A stretch of 64,000 bases of DNA, taken from positions 27,378 through 91,377 of IMG/VR virus record IMGVR_UViG_3300044691_000347; one strand, written 5' to 3'. The stretch comes from a virus. Shown here one piece after another: positions 45,800-55,181 of the stretch. The notes under the pieces are model-generated. The model worked only from the letters and a program-made list of their open reading frames with translations, did no database searches and had not been told where the DNA came from. The translations under genes and the position numbers were made by a program. Position 1 is the first letter of the stretch; the number at the start of each line of letters is the position of its first letter.

Positions 45800-45814
45800 C
45801 ACAGACACGACAAA

Positions 45815-45848
45815 AGCGGCCCCGACCTCGTATGAGGTCGGGGCCGCT
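45815..45848. terminator. Bidirectional terminator at the island/tail border
   Basis: AGCGGCCCCGACCTC / GAGGTCGGGGCCGCT with loop GTAT, preceded by AAAA. Ends the DUF2510 transcript and the long tail operon from the other side. Confidence 0.9.
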
Positions 45849-45865
45849 CCGACTGTCAGGGCATC

Positions 45866-47179
45866 CTACGGAATTGTCGCTTCGATGGCTTTTATGAGAG
45901 CCGTGGTCCCCTGATAGCTGGGATGGACCATGTCGCAAGTGAGTTGAGTGTCTATATTTGCTGTCGTGGCCGATACCGCCGACGCGGACGGCACTCTCAG
46001 TTGGCTATCTGAATCAATCACACCTGCAATGCCGTAAGGTAATTGCGAAAGCCATTGATTGAATTGCTTCCTGACCGTTTCCTTAGTCGTAGTCGCCCCC
46101 GAATATGGAGTAAAATTGACCGCATATATTGGAACAGTCGTGCCAACGATCGCACGCAGGTTCGTTAGACAGCTTGTCCAATACGATTGAATATTAGCTA
46201 GGGTCGTGGCACTTGCCATATCATTGCAGCCAACAGCCAACACGGCTGCATCGAAGTGGGCACTACCTGTGCTCTGCCGTGTGTATTCGGTATGCGATGA
46301 ACTTACCAGCGTCTGAGCCAAGATCCCATACAGCGAATGATTCTGCACCATATAATCGCCGCGCTTCGCCGCCCATTGATCCCAGAATCGGAAATACCAC
46401 GGTGTGGGGGCCGCATCAATCGCCGACCCATTCAAGGCCCACGACGGTCCCTGGGTTCCCTCCGGGATCGAGTCACCGAGGACCATGAGAGCCTTTTTAC
46501 GGTTCGTAGTGTCATACTCGATGACCACATCCAACGGCACCCAATAGGAGGTACCACCAGACGAAGCGGTTGCCGGATTAACTGCTGACGTGGTATCAGT
46601 CCAGTACCAAACCTTACCAATGCCGGTTTGCAACGTCTGGGATGTTCCGTGACATGCGATCGCAAGCAACCAGTCCACACCGTCGAACACTTGGTCGCCA
46701 CTCGCAGTGATATCAGATGGGATCGTGTAATAGGTCGCGGTGGTGGGAATAGTTCCCGACGTGACTACCGTAGTTGCGGTGCTACCGAGAAAGTTGCCCG
46801 TCGGGCCAGCTGTACCTACAGTCTGCGTTGTCGCTTGACCGACAATGATCTTGTCGATAGTCATGGATTGACTACCAGCGGCAGACGTCGCGCTATTGTA
46901 ATTCCTGATCTTAATCCGCCATGCCGTCGTGTTTGCAGGCAGCCGGAAAGGAATACGGAACGACAGGTTAGTGACTGACGCGAGAGTGGTCGCACCGCCC
47001 CCCACGAACGCCACCGATTGACCGCCCTGACCGCCGTTACTACAGGACAGGGTGCGGCTTGTCGATGCATGTTGGGTGGCGGCTTCGAAGATTCCGGCCT
47101 CCATATGATTCAGATTTGCCGCAGATATAGGCGATGATGTCGCCGGAGAATCCGCCCAAGTCTGCTGGGTATATGCCAT
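45866..47179 (-). CDS. Tail-associated SGNH/GDSL esterase
   Basis: 437 aa. About 220 beta-rich N-terminal residues (fibre-like, with MEAGIFEAATQH near the start) precede an SGNH hydrolase domain: block I VLGDSIPEG, block III LAVGCNDMA, block V DMVHPSYQG. Such domains deacylate cell-surface sugars or lipids, so this could trim the mycolate or glycan envelope of the host. Last gene of the tail operon; stop of the upstream gene overlaps its ATG by 1 base. Confidence 0.85.
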   Translation of the reverse strand: MAYTQQTWADSPATSSPISAANLNHMEAGIFEAATQHASTSRTLSCSNGGQGGQSVAFVGGGATTLASVTNLSFRIPFRLPANTTAWRIKIRNYNSATSAAGSQSMTIDKIIVGQATTQTVGTAGPTGNFLGSTATTVVTSGTIPTTATYYTIPSDITASGDQVFDGVDWLLAIACHGTSQTLQTGIGKVWYWTDTTSAVNPATASSGGTSYWVPLDVVIEYDTTNRKKALMVLGDSIPEGTQGPSWALNGSAIDAAPTPWYFRFWDQWAAKRGDYMVQNHSLYGILAQTLVSSSHTEYTRQSTGSAHFDAAVLAVGCNDMASATTLANIQSYWTSCLTNLRAIVGTTVPIYAVNFTPYSGATTTKETVRKQFNQWLSQLPYGIAGVIDSDSQLRVPSASAVSATTANIDTQLTCDMVHPSYQGTTALIKAIEATIP

Positions 47180-47736
47180 TAAGGTGCCCCCGGATAGAGA
47201 GTCGACGACGGATACAAGGATCCGGACGGATAAGGGACAGATAGTCTGCCTGTTGCAGACGGAGATCCAGCACCAGAGAATGCGGCGGTCGCCTCGGGCA
47301 CTCCGGTAGAGGACAGTGCGCCGCTCGCGGAAAACCCTGCTTTCGCTTCAGCGATAGCGGTGACAGTAAAGGTGCCGACGCCTGTGAAATTCGCTGCGGC
47401 AGTCAATACGGCCGTCACGGATAGGACACCCGAGCCCGCGAAGCCGGCTGTGGCCTCGTGGCCGCCACTCAAAGTTCCACTGCCCGCGAAACCGGCAGTT
47501 GCTGCTACACCACCCGCCGCGGCACCGAGTAGCCCGGAGCCACTGAATGTCGCAATAGCGCGCGGCGACGCCGAAGCAGAGAGTGTGCCGCTACCAGTGA
47601 AGCCGCCAAGCGAAATGATGTATACCAGCCAGGCAGGGAGGATCGAGTTTGTTCCGTCGGGTAGCGCTCCAATAGATGTGCTGCCGCCCGGGAGGCCGAC
47701 ACCTTTAGCTGCGGTGCCTTTAGGGAGCAGTGGCAT
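47179..47736 (-). CDS. Glycine-rich repeat fibre protein, 185 aa
   Basis: ATG 47736. After 50 ordinary residues come about seven copies of a unit of 16-20 residues centred on FxGSGxLS: GFTGSGTLS, TFSGSGLLG, GFAGSGTLS, GFAGSGVLS, NFTGVGTFT, GFSASGALS, AFSGAGSPS. Ends in a tail repeating YPSGSLYPSSTLYPG. A stiff tail fibre shaft is likely. Confidence 0.75.
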   Translation of the reverse strand: MPLLPKGTAAKGVGLPGGSTSIGALPDGTNSILPAWLVYIISLGGFTGSGTLSASASPRAIATFSGSGLLGAAAGGVAATAGFAGSGTLSGGHEATAGFAGSGVLSVTAVLTAAANFTGVGTFTVTAIAEAKAGFSASGALSSTGVPEATAAFSGAGSPSATGRLSVPYPSGSLYPSSTLYPGAP

Positions 47737-47741
47737 CAGCG

Positions 47742-48095
47742 TCAGCTCTGAACGAAGCCAGGGGTGATCTTGACGGTCGTCGCGCCACCGACCGTCAGGC
47801 TCGGGGTGAGCAGAGCTTTGTCGTAGAAGGCGCCCGCAGTGCTCGCGGAATTCAGGCCGCAATATGTGAAGGTTCCGGTCGGCACATTGAAAGTCAGTTC
47901 GGCCATGGTCAGGACACCGCCCGTGCCTGACGTCCAGGTGCCTTGTACGCGGACGTAACTGCCGCCGGTCACCTCGCTAGCGCCGGTCGTTCCCGGGTCG
48001 CCTGTGTGGAGTGAAACCCACACTGTGGATGCGCCGGTGAGAGTCTTGTATGCGTCGGCTAGAACTTGCCGAGTCGCCGCCACAGATATTGCCAT
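47742..48095 (-). CDS. Minor tail/fibre protein, 117 aa
   Basis: VWVSLHTGDPGTTGASEVTG is a hallmark of a frequent tail fibre module in phages of actinobacteria and enterics; strand-rich remainder (FTYCGLNSASTAGAFYDKAL). Probably a trimeric tip component. Confidence 0.78.
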   Translation of the reverse strand: MAISVAATRQVLADAYKTLTGASTVWVSLHTGDPGTTGASEVTGGSYVRVQGTWTSGTGGVLTMAELTFNVPTGTFTYCGLNSASTAGAFYDKALLTPSLTVGGATTVKITPGFVQS

Positions 48096-48104
48096 GTGTT
48101 GCTC

Positions 48105-48416
48105 CTATGCGCGGGCGACTTGGCCCGAATACCAGCAGACGTCGTTGCCGTCCGAATAGTGGACGTAGATCCGGAAATTAGCTGGCAGATTGATAGTGTC
48201 GGAGACGGCGTAATCGACATCCCAGGAAATATTTGCCGACGTGACTGTCGCATCCCAGGTCGCGAGGACTGTCGCCCACTGGGTGTCGTAAATGATGAGG
48301 TCGACAGTCGTGCCAGCCGGGACGATCGCGCCCGATGGCATGTCGATTTCGTGTTCGAAGTCCTGCCCAGGGATGAGCAGGAGTGTCGCAGTAATCGGAC
48401 GATTACCGATATCCAT
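48105..48416 (-). CDS. LtfC-like beta-sandwich tail protein, 103 aa
   Basis: ITATLLLIPGQDFEHEIDMP, then AGTTVDLIIYDTQWATVLAT: strands alternate through the length as in the LtfC/p132/Gp6 beta-sandwich of mycobacteriophage tail proteins. Family assignment is by pattern only. Confidence 0.6.
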   Translation of the reverse strand: MDIGNRPITATLLLIPGQDFEHEIDMPSGAIVPAGTTVDLIIYDTQWATVLATWDATVTSANISWDVDYAVSDTINLPANFRIYVHYSDGNDVCWYSGQVARA

Positions 48417-48462
48417 AAAAGTCCCCTTTTGCGGGGTTGAGTAGATGCCGGAGCAGGCACCG

Positions 48463-48891
48463 CTAATGTCTGTGCAAGGTCGGGTGCACTGCGCGCGGAT
48501 ATTTGTCGAAAGGCGCTGGCGACCAGTCCGGATCGTCCGCGGTCAGTGCGGCAACAAGGTCGTCGTAGAAACAGCCCTCTTGGCCCTGCTCATACATCAC
48601 ATGGCCGACATCCTCGCCCGGATGGGCCAGCCGCTCAAACTCCCTGTGGCACTCCAAGAAAGCCACGAATAGGCGCACGGCTCCGGTACCTGTCGCCTCG
48701 GTCGGTGCGCCAAGCGGGTCATATTCTGGATCGTCAGCTTTGATGGCTTCCCACAGTTTCGGAACAACGATCTGATGCACGAACCGGCGTCCAGGGTCCA
48801 GCCGTTCGAGCGCGACATATTTGCGAGCCCCGAAACCGTCCAGCACAGCGGTATTCAGTAATGCTTTGACATGGAAGAGTTTGTCAGTCAA
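48463..48891 (-). CDS. Hypothetical tail-region protein, 142 aa
   Basis: Helical; VKALLNTAVLDGFGARKYVA near the start, an acidic middle and FECHREFERLAHPGEDVGHV-like segment. Placed among fibre genes. Not recognised. Confidence 0.65.
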   Translation of the reverse strand: MTDKLFHVKALLNTAVLDGFGARKYVALERLDPGRRFVHQIVVPKLWEAIKADDPEYDPLGAPTEATGTGAVRLFVAFLECHREFERLAHPGEDVGHVMYEQGQEGCFYDDLVAALTADDPDWSPAPFDKYPRAVHPTLHRH

Positions 48892-48898
48892 CGAATCG

Positions 48899-49765
48899 TC
48901 ACCTCAGCACATAAAACGGGAGCTTCGTCGAGGCGCTATAGTTCAAACTCGACTCGGTGATGCTGGACGGGACCGCGGTATAGGCTCCCGCGTAGCAGTA
49001 ATTCTTGCGGGGAAACTGGGTCGCTGGCGGCGAAATATCGGTGAGCGACGTCCGCATCAAGCTCGCGCACGTCTGAAAAAGACTAGTCACCTGAAGGACG
49101 CCCACAGCGAAAATATCGTTCTGGCTAGCCGTGATCGTGTAGCCCAACGAGAACCGTTGCTCTGTATTCGTCGTCGTGATGCTGGACGCGAGATTCGTGG
49201 TGGCAGACGCGGTGTTGAGCAATGTCAGATTGCCTGTGGTCGGGTCACAATAGAAGACACCGACATACGCGCCAGTGATGCCAGCAAATGTCGAACTGTT
49301 CCCGGTAATGAATCCGACCTGCGTGTACGTGCGGTCTTTCGCGGCCCGAATATAGCCGATCTCCAGGAAATCACTTCCATTACCCGCCGGCTGATAATCG
49401 GGTACCACTCCGAGGCCATGTGTGTGTGCTGACGCGGTGCTCCCGCCGCCAGACGATGTGCCTGAGGCTGAACCGAAACTGAGACTCGATCGCAGAAAAG
49501 TGGCGTCCTCATCATCGTTGATCGAATACCATAGTGCAGACCCGACAGGGATTTGCGAGAGGGAAGGTTTACCGGAAACCGCAACCTCAACATCGCCGAT
49601 ACGATCAGTAACTGTCGTTTGAAGTACCCCTTGGGCACCGCCGATCGACGACACAGCCCCGCTAGTCATCGATGTCTCAGCGTCGGATTGCGTCATCGCC
49701 TGAAACGCCGCGAAATCCCCTGGATTTAGTGAGCCAGACGGATCCGCATTATTAGGGGCAGTCAA
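48899..49765 (-). CDS. Tail fibre-like protein, 288 aa
   Basis: Ser/Thr/Gly-rich linker SGTSSGGGSTASAHTHG in the middle separates a helical N-terminal adaptor (DPSGSLNPGDFAAFQAM) from a beta-rich C-terminal head (GAYVGVFYCDPTTGNLTLLN). This plan is typical of receptor-binding fibres or their adaptors. Receptor unknown. Confidence 0.75.
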   Translation of the reverse strand: MTAPNNADPSGSLNPGDFAAFQAMTQSDAETSMTSGAVSSIGGAQGVLQTTVTDRIGDVEVAVSGKPSLSQIPVGSALWYSINDDEDATFLRSSLSFGSASGTSSGGGSTASAHTHGLGVVPDYQPAGNGSDFLEIGYIRAAKDRTYTQVGFITGNSSTFAGITGAYVGVFYCDPTTGNLTLLNTASATTNLASSITTTNTEQRFSLGYTITASQNDIFAVGVLQVTSLFQTCASLMRTSLTDISPPATQFPRKNYCYAGAYTAVPSSITESSLNYSASTKLPFYVLR

Positions 49766-49821
49766 CTACTCACACCCTTTACATGACTATTTGAATCAGT
49801 GAATTAGATGACAGAACGAGA

Positions 49822-50136
49822 TCAGTAGACGCGATCTCGGAGCGAATCAATAACTTCTTTCAAACGCAACGACTTGTCGACCGGAGCGCACTGCGGAACC
49901 AGCTCATCCAAAAGGCGAATCAGCTCACGCATTATAGGTTTCAACTCACGCAACTCTTTACGCATTTTTTCGTAGTCGTCCGCCACCCCGGCAGCGATTT
50001 GAGTGAACTTTTCAGCCGCATCCGCCTTCGAGGACGGAGAATTCTTGGTGATGCGACCCTGAATAATCGGCGATATGATCGTCCCCACCAAAGCGAGCAT
50101 CGCGACCCACAAAGGGAGAGAAGCGGCGGTAAACAC
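49822..50136 (-). CDS. Membrane-anchored coiled-coil protein, 104 aa
   Basis: N-terminal hydrophobic helix (LPLWVAMLALVGTIISPIIQ) then a long charged helix (DDYEKMRKELRELKPIMREL). In the lysis block this resembles an Rz-like spanin or a holin-associated factor. Such proteins often follow holins in actinophages. Confidence 0.65.
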   Translation of the reverse strand: MFTAASLPLWVAMLALVGTIISPIIQGRITKNSPSSKADAAEKFTQIAAGVADDYEKMRKELRELKPIMRELIRLLDELVPQCAPVDKSLRLKEVIDSLRDRVY

Positions 50137-50631
50137 TCACAGCCTCTCAATCGCGCGGATTCTTCGCACATCCCGAAGCACCAAAACAGATGCACACACA
50201 GCCAAAGAAGAAACAATGAAAGCAGCGAAAATGCCTCGCACCAGCCAAGCCGACGAGAAAGCCGCAATCACATACGTTAAACAAACCATCATGATCGCCA
50301 TATCGCCGCCCGCCTGCGCATACCAACCCCGATAGATGTAGCCGCCCCCGCCACACCTGTCCTCGCTCAAAACCAGACGCTCACCGCGCGCAACCATCCA
50401 AACGCCAACACCGACAAGAAGGGGCCCTATCATCGTCAACGCCACCCACACGGCATTCATTAGCGGGCCTAGCTTATCGTTCACTGTCGTCGGGGCACCG
50501 AAGTACAGCATATAAAACCCTGACAAGGCCATACCCAGATAGACAATCACCTGAAACAGGCGAAGTTCATCAGAGTCTACGAGCGCAAAAAACCGGCGCC
50601 GCGCAGAATCAGCCCACTTGAAGACGGACAT
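50137..50631 (-). CDS. Four-span membrane protein of the lysis block, 164 aa
   Basis: ATG 50631. Hydrophobic helices: VIVYLGMALSGFYMLYFGA, VWVALTMIGPLLVGVGVWM, AIMMVCLTYVIAAFSSAW and GIFAAFIVSSLAVCASVLVL. Starts basic, ends basic. A holin or antiholin role is plausible, not shown. Confidence 0.65.
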   Translation of the reverse strand: MSVFKWADSARRRFFALVDSDELRLFQVIVYLGMALSGFYMLYFGAPTTVNDKLGPLMNAVWVALTMIGPLLVGVGVWMVARGERLVLSEDRCGGGGYIYRGWYAQAGGDMAIMMVCLTYVIAAFSSAWLVRGIFAAFIVSSLAVCASVLVLRDVRRIRAIERL

Positions 50632-50694
50632 AACAAACCCTCTCAAAGTAGGGCTACACGCAGTCGCGTAGCCCTACCAATCAGCTACGCAAAA

Positions 50695-50910
50695 TCAGGC
50701 TTTCGTTGGCTTCACCTGAGACCGAACCAGTTCAGTCGCCGGAACACCCAGCAGGGCCGCGACAATCGCGTCAATCAAATCGCCGGTAGCGCCGTCGATG
50801 CCGTACTTCACCAGCAGCACACCGACAAGACCAGTCAGGATCGTGTACAGAACTACACGGACCGGCTGCTGAATCCACAGCTGCTTCAGGTAATTGAGAA
50901 TAGTAGTCAC
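50695..50910 (-). CDS. Holin candidate, 71 aa
   Basis: GTG 50910 with AAGGAAG upstream. Short, basic, with VVLYTILTGLVGVLLVKYGI and DLIDAIVAALLGVPATELV as membrane segments, the size and pattern of small actinophage holins. It lies 13 bases after the endolysin stop. Confidence 0.7.
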   Translation of the reverse strand: MTTILNYLKQLWIQQPVRVVLYTILTGLVGVLLVKYGIDGATGDLIDAIVAALLGVPATELVRSQVKPTKA

Positions 50911-50923
50911 GTTTGATACTTCC

Positions 50924-51844
50924 TTACTTAGAAGGCTCGACAATGGTCAGCAGCTCTGCGACAGCATCGACCACTGTGCGGTTGCCGAGCTGCGGCCAGC
51001 CGCCGAAATTGTGGTTGGGACCGCCCAACTGATCGCGCACCTCTGCCAGAGCGTCCACGAGCGACAGGCCGCCAAGCTGCGGCCAGCCATTACCGTCAGG
51101 GCCACGGAGCTGATCCCAAACATCCTGAAGCAGTTGAGCCTGTGCAGGGGTCATTTCGTTGTCTCCTACGCCGCACGCAGCGGCGAAATCGTCAGCGGAC
51201 AAACCATCCGCTGCATTCATGTCGCAGTTTCCGAACGGCGAACAGCCGAGCGGAAGCGATGCGAGGCCAGCACGGTTCAACGACCGCCGCAAACCCTCGC
51301 TAGTGTGGTTGTGCAGCTTCGCCTTCCACGGCCGCGAATACACGCCATCCGTGAATTGATGGGCGATCTGGCCGGGCAGCTGGGGGTCGCTGCCGTAACC
51401 GGCGCCGATCATGCGGAGCCCGTCCGGGCGTGTGCGCCACAGCGAGTTGAAGTCCGACTTGTTGGCGTAGCCGATCACCCGGAGTGGGTTGCCCAGCCAG
51501 TCCGCGAGCGCCCAATAGGCGCTATTGATGCCGCCCGACTGATCGCCACCAGGATTGCCGCCCGACTCGACATCCAGCATGGCGACCATCTTCGGGTGAG
51601 GCGTCCCGACCATGGATTGCATAGTGCTGACGCAGTCCGCCCAGTTTGATCGCCAATAGAAGTAGACGATCCCCGCGGTGAGCGTGCCGGCGTCGAGGGC
51701 GTCGCACATCCAGCGGTAGTTGGTGGCGAAGTTGCCGTCCCTGTAGGTGCCGTCGTTGCTGCGGATGGAAAGGATCGGGTAGGGGTAGGTGTCGTCGACC
51801 GGTACTTGGAACTCGGAGACATCAGCGAACAGGGTGTCGGTCAC
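50924..51844 (-). CDS. Endolysin, GH25-type lysozyme
   Basis: 306 aa. FADVSEFQVPVDD at the start, MLDVESGG in the middle and IAHQFTDGVY near residue 180 follow the GH25 muramidase fold, with catalytic Asp and Glu in those strands. The C terminus carries two copies of a GWPQLG(G/N) unit with a (V/L)VDA(L/V)AE helix, probably wall binding. Cuts peptidoglycan at lysis. Confidence 0.85.
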   Translation of the reverse strand: MTDTLFADVSEFQVPVDDTYPYPILSIRSNDGTYRDGNFATNYRWMCDALDAGTLTAGIVYFYWRSNWADCVSTMQSMVGTPHPKMVAMLDVESGGNPGGDQSGGINSAYWALADWLGNPLRVIGYANKSDFNSLWRTRPDGLRMIGAGYGSDPQLPGQIAHQFTDGVYSRPWKAKLHNHTSEGLRRSLNRAGLASLPLGCSPFGNCDMNAADGLSADDFAAACGVGDNEMTPAQAQLLQDVWDQLRGPDGNGWPQLGGLSLVDALAEVRDQLGGPNHNFGGWPQLGNRTVVDAVAELLTIVEPSK

Positions 51845-52530
51845 AACCCAACCTCCTTATATCTCTTCAGGATTCCGGCACGACCGTCACCCATGTGGCG
51901 CTCAATGGCGACCACGCGGTCTTGCTCATCTGGGGCAGCATCCCGCAGGTAGGCCAAGACTTCGGTCACGGTCTTCGCGATCGGATCGAACGGCCGCGGC
52001 TTGTTGCTGACCGTCGCACCGTCACGTGACGGCTTGCCGCGCTGTCGAGTCGGCGGGGCAGACCCGTCGTATCCGGCAACGATCTGCGAGTCCGGGACAG
52101 CCATGGCGGGATCAAACCCGAGCGCTTCCGCCAACTGCCGCTTCGCATCCTGCGGGAGACTCCCCACGAACTCTTTGATGTCGAACTGGCTCCGGTCAGG
52201 TTCGGCGACATCCACCCACACACCAGGGCTCGTAAGCCAGTGCGGGTCGCTCGTGCGGGGGCGCTGATATTTGATCGTCTGCTCCGCAGGGATCACTGAG
52301 CCCTCAGGGCGCGCGCCACAGTCCCACTGCCGGCGAGACACCATCCGCAGGTACTCGGTCGGGAACGCGAGCGGAGCGCCCCGCATGCCGGGAAGGCCGC
52401 CGTACGTCCAGACAAATGCTTCTTCAGGGCAGTTCGGGTTGCATAGCTTCTGTTCCGGGAAAGTGCCGTCAGACAGCCATGGCGACGTATCCACCTCGAT
52501 ATCGCCGTCCGCTGTGTGGACTGTGACCAT
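51841..52530 (-). CDS. Hypothetical tail-tip protein, 229 aa
   Basis: LCNPNCPEEAFVWTYGG and RRQWDCGARPEGS early on; the C-terminal half is helical (PIAKTVTEVLAYLRDA). Between tail and endolysin; minor tail protein by position. Overlaps the endolysin by 4 bases. Not recognised. Confidence 0.7.
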   Translation of the reverse strand: MVTVHTADGDIEVDTSPWLSDGTFPEQKLCNPNCPEEAFVWTYGGLPGMRGAPLAFPTEYLRMVSRRQWDCGARPEGSVIPAEQTIKYQRPRTSDPHWLTSPGVWVDVAEPDRSQFDIKEFVGSLPQDAKRQLAEALGFDPAMAVPDSQIVAGYDGSAPPTRQRGKPSRDGATVSNKPRPFDPIAKTVTEVLAYLRDAAPDEQDRVVAIERHMGDGRAGILKRYKEVGL

Positions 52531-52545
52531 AGGGTGGCTCCTCGC

Positions 52546-54252
52546 CTAACGTCCAAGGACGCCTGTATCGTGCAGTCCGCTCATCACGTCGGAGAGCATG
52601 CTGAGGGCCATTTGCCCGCGGTCTTTGTTCTTAACTTTTTCGCCGATGGTGCATGACCATTCAGCGAATGATGTTTCGTCCCACGCCAACGTGAGCTCGC
52701 CGACCTGGTCGACATAGATGGTGTAGTCGGAAAATCCGAATTGGCTGGTAAAGTCTCCGAGGACTTGTGCGCCGATCCTGTCACCGAGGAAGAAATGCCC
52801 CTTCCCGTTGTCGCCAATAATCCACGGTGCACCGTCGCGCAGCTGTACTTCATGCGAGAACCACGACCGTGTGTCGTGGATGCCTTTACGTAGCGAGAGT
52901 AGTGCTTCCAAAGTGAATGCACGGTCGCTCGCGTTGGCCCGGTATTCGAACATCCGGATCCAGCCGGAATTGTCTTGACGTCCCGTTGAAAGGACGTGCA
53001 TCCAGGCCCCGAGCGTATCCCAATAAAGCGGCTGAAGAATTGCATCCAATTCCCCGCCAACGGGTGGCACAAAAACTGCGGCAGCGATAGCATCGCCGGC
53101 CATCTGAATTCCAGCTGACAGCAATTCATTCAAAAACGGGATGCTGTGACCGCCCGTGACAATCTGTACCGCGGTCCCATAGTTGAAGATGTACTTCGAC
53201 GACTCGATACCGGTCTCTTCACCCTCAAGGTACACCACGTAAGGGCATGTCTTGTCGGTGAGAAGCAGTCCGGGAATCTTGTAGGAGTCCGGTGCGGCAG
53301 GATCTACAACGAATTCTTCGGTTTCGTCGATGAAATCGTCTGCGATTTCCGCGAAGGTGCGTTCCAGGCCAAGGAAGGGATCGCCGCCATTCGAGGTATC
53401 CGTGTAGTAGCCGGACTTGTCTATGATGTCTACGACGAGCGTCAGATTGCGAAGCGTCTGGCCGTCGATCGGCTGCTCATCATCGGTTTCAATAAACCGT
53501 CTGACCTGCACCGAGAGTTGCGCATCGTCGAGGATGTCTTTCGACATGTCGACCCAATATTTGAACCGACTATTGGGGATAGACCAGAGTGTTCCCGCGT
53601 CCAAATCGTCGAGGAACGTGGTCGGTTTAACCACTACAGACCAGTTACTCATGCCAGGTGCGGAACCGCTTTGATCCATGGGATCGTCACTAAGATTCCA
53701 CAGGGAATCCTGCTCACGCATTACGTTCAAAAATAGCCCGGTTTTTAGCCCCCAAATTGAGGGGCCGGCCAGAAAGAAAACGCGCGGAAATTGTACGAGA
53801 TCCGGCAAAAACGGATTACACCAAACGAGATAATATTTAAGCATCTCGAAGTCGTGTATCCAGCGGACTACGAGGACGCGGGTACCGTCATCGCGTTTCT
53901 CTACTGAATGGTCATGAATGGTTCCCGACCAACGTGCGCCATCTTTATCGACGGTTATTACGACGTTACGTTTTTGGCCTGCCGCGATACGAACATCGAC
54001 TTGGTAAATCCATTTTGCCAATGGATCGGACAAGGGGATCTCGGTTTGACCCGTGCCGCTATCGTTGTCGATCCACGTGAAGGTGGCTGTCCACTCGGAG
54101 TTTAGGAGTCCTGCGAGATCGCCGTCGCCAGTCCAAATTCTTACAAGCGGAGGTTCGAGACGGGTTCGCGCGTCCTGCTTCTCGCGGGCGACCGTCGCAT
54201 CCCAGATAGCTTGGCATTGGTCTTGCAGGCTGAGAGTTGAAATATCTGGCAT
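52546..54252 (-). CDS. Tail-tip hub protein (Gp37-like), 568 aa
   Basis: Begins with a helical adaptor, then PLVRIWTGDGDLAGLLNSEW and AKWIYQVDVRIAAGQKRNVV, the beta-rich start of siphovirus ReqiPepy6 Gp37-like proteins. The C-terminal half includes WFSHEVQLRDGAPWIIGDNG. Follows the distal tail protein, so most likely the baseplate hub that holds fibres. Confidence 0.8.
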   Translation of the reverse strand: MPDISTLSLQDQCQAIWDATVAREKQDARTRLEPPLVRIWTGDGDLAGLLNSEWTATFTWIDNDSGTGQTEIPLSDPLAKWIYQVDVRIAAGQKRNVVITVDKDGARWSGTIHDHSVEKRDDGTRVLVVRWIHDFEMLKYYLVWCNPFLPDLVQFPRVFFLAGPSIWGLKTGLFLNVMREQDSLWNLSDDPMDQSGSAPGMSNWSVVVKPTTFLDDLDAGTLWSIPNSRFKYWVDMSKDILDDAQLSVQVRRFIETDDEQPIDGQTLRNLTLVVDIIDKSGYYTDTSNGGDPFLGLERTFAEIADDFIDETEEFVVDPAAPDSYKIPGLLLTDKTCPYVVYLEGEETGIESSKYIFNYGTAVQIVTGGHSIPFLNELLSAGIQMAGDAIAAAVFVPPVGGELDAILQPLYWDTLGAWMHVLSTGRQDNSGWIRMFEYRANASDRAFTLEALLSLRKGIHDTRSWFSHEVQLRDGAPWIIGDNGKGHFFLGDRIGAQVLGDFTSQFGFSDYTIYVDQVGELTLAWDETSFAEWSCTIGEKVKNKDRGQMALSMLSDVMSGLHDTGVLGR

Positions 54253-55179
54253 CTAGAACAACCCCCAAGGACGGGACCAACGCTGAGGGCAATAAACTTC
54301 CACCCGCGCGCCGCCACTAGGAGCGCCAACAACTTCGACGGGAATGTCTGTCGGCGGTGTGTAAGGTGGGATACGGTTCATGAAGAATATTCCGTTCATG
54401 AGGCCGATCAGGTTAGTGTTGTTGTAGTCTCGGATCATGATTTGCATCGGGTCGACATTGATGCGTGCGCCGCCATTGTCGGCGTCCAGCGGCGGCAGTG
54501 TGATTAGGCGGTCAGTCCAATCGCCGCCGGGGACGCGATGATACTTCTTCCCGGTCCACGAGAAATCGGGCAATGTCCACGTGCCTTGTGTGACGACCCA
54601 TTTCAAATACATGGGTTGATCGGTTGGGTTTGCGACCGTGACGAACCCGGACGATGTACCTGACGATCCGGTTTCGAAATAGTCGTAGGGCGCGGCTTCC
54701 CATTGGTCGATAAACCACATTGGCTGAGGTGCGGTGACCGTCATGGGTACGATCGCCGACTTGGTGAGGTGGGGATCGTTTTTCTGATCGAAATTGATTG
54801 AGTCGGTCATCGCCAGCCACAGCGACCGCGCGCCTGACCGGTCCGTGGTGATGCTCATCTTGGTTAGGTGCGCATCAGGATCCCACGGGTCAAGTTCGTA
54901 ATCCCAGGCTGCCCGCCACGACTCGTCACGGGCCTCCCAGTCTTCCGGGGTTTCACCACGAACATAGACGCCGAACGTCAGATCGCGCTGCTTGTACTGT
55001 TTGCCTTGGTAGGTGGAACCTTTTTGGTAGACCGAGGACTTGTACCTCGCGGTAACCGGCGCGTCGTAGATGCCCTTCACACTCGTTTGGAGTATGAGTT
55101 TGTCTGTCGCACCGGGTCCAGCGATTATGTTGTACGAGTCGTCGACGCCGAAGATTTCCACCTTCGCTGACTGACGCAC
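54253..55179 (-). CDS. Distal tail protein (Dit-like), 308 aa
   Basis: RYKSSVYQKGSTYQGKQYKQ, then DLTFGVYVRGETPEDWEARD, PWDPDAHLTKMSITTDRSG and YLKWVVTQGTWTLPDFSW agree with actinophage Dit proteins that cap the tail tube. It lies directly after the tape measure gene, as usual. Confidence 0.82.
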   Translation of the reverse strand: MRQSAKVEIFGVDDSYNIIAGPGATDKLILQTSVKGIYDAPVTARYKSSVYQKGSTYQGKQYKQRDLTFGVYVRGETPEDWEARDESWRAAWDYELDPWDPDAHLTKMSITTDRSGARSLWLAMTDSINFDQKNDPHLTKSAIVPMTVTAPQPMWFIDQWEAAPYDYFETGSSGTSSGFVTVANPTDQPMYLKWVVTQGTWTLPDFSWTGKKYHRVPGGDWTDRLITLPPLDADNGGARINVDPMQIMIRDYNNTNLIGLMNGIFFMNRIPPYTPPTDIPVEVVGAPSGGARVEVYCPQRWSRPWGLF

Positions 55180-55181
55180 GT

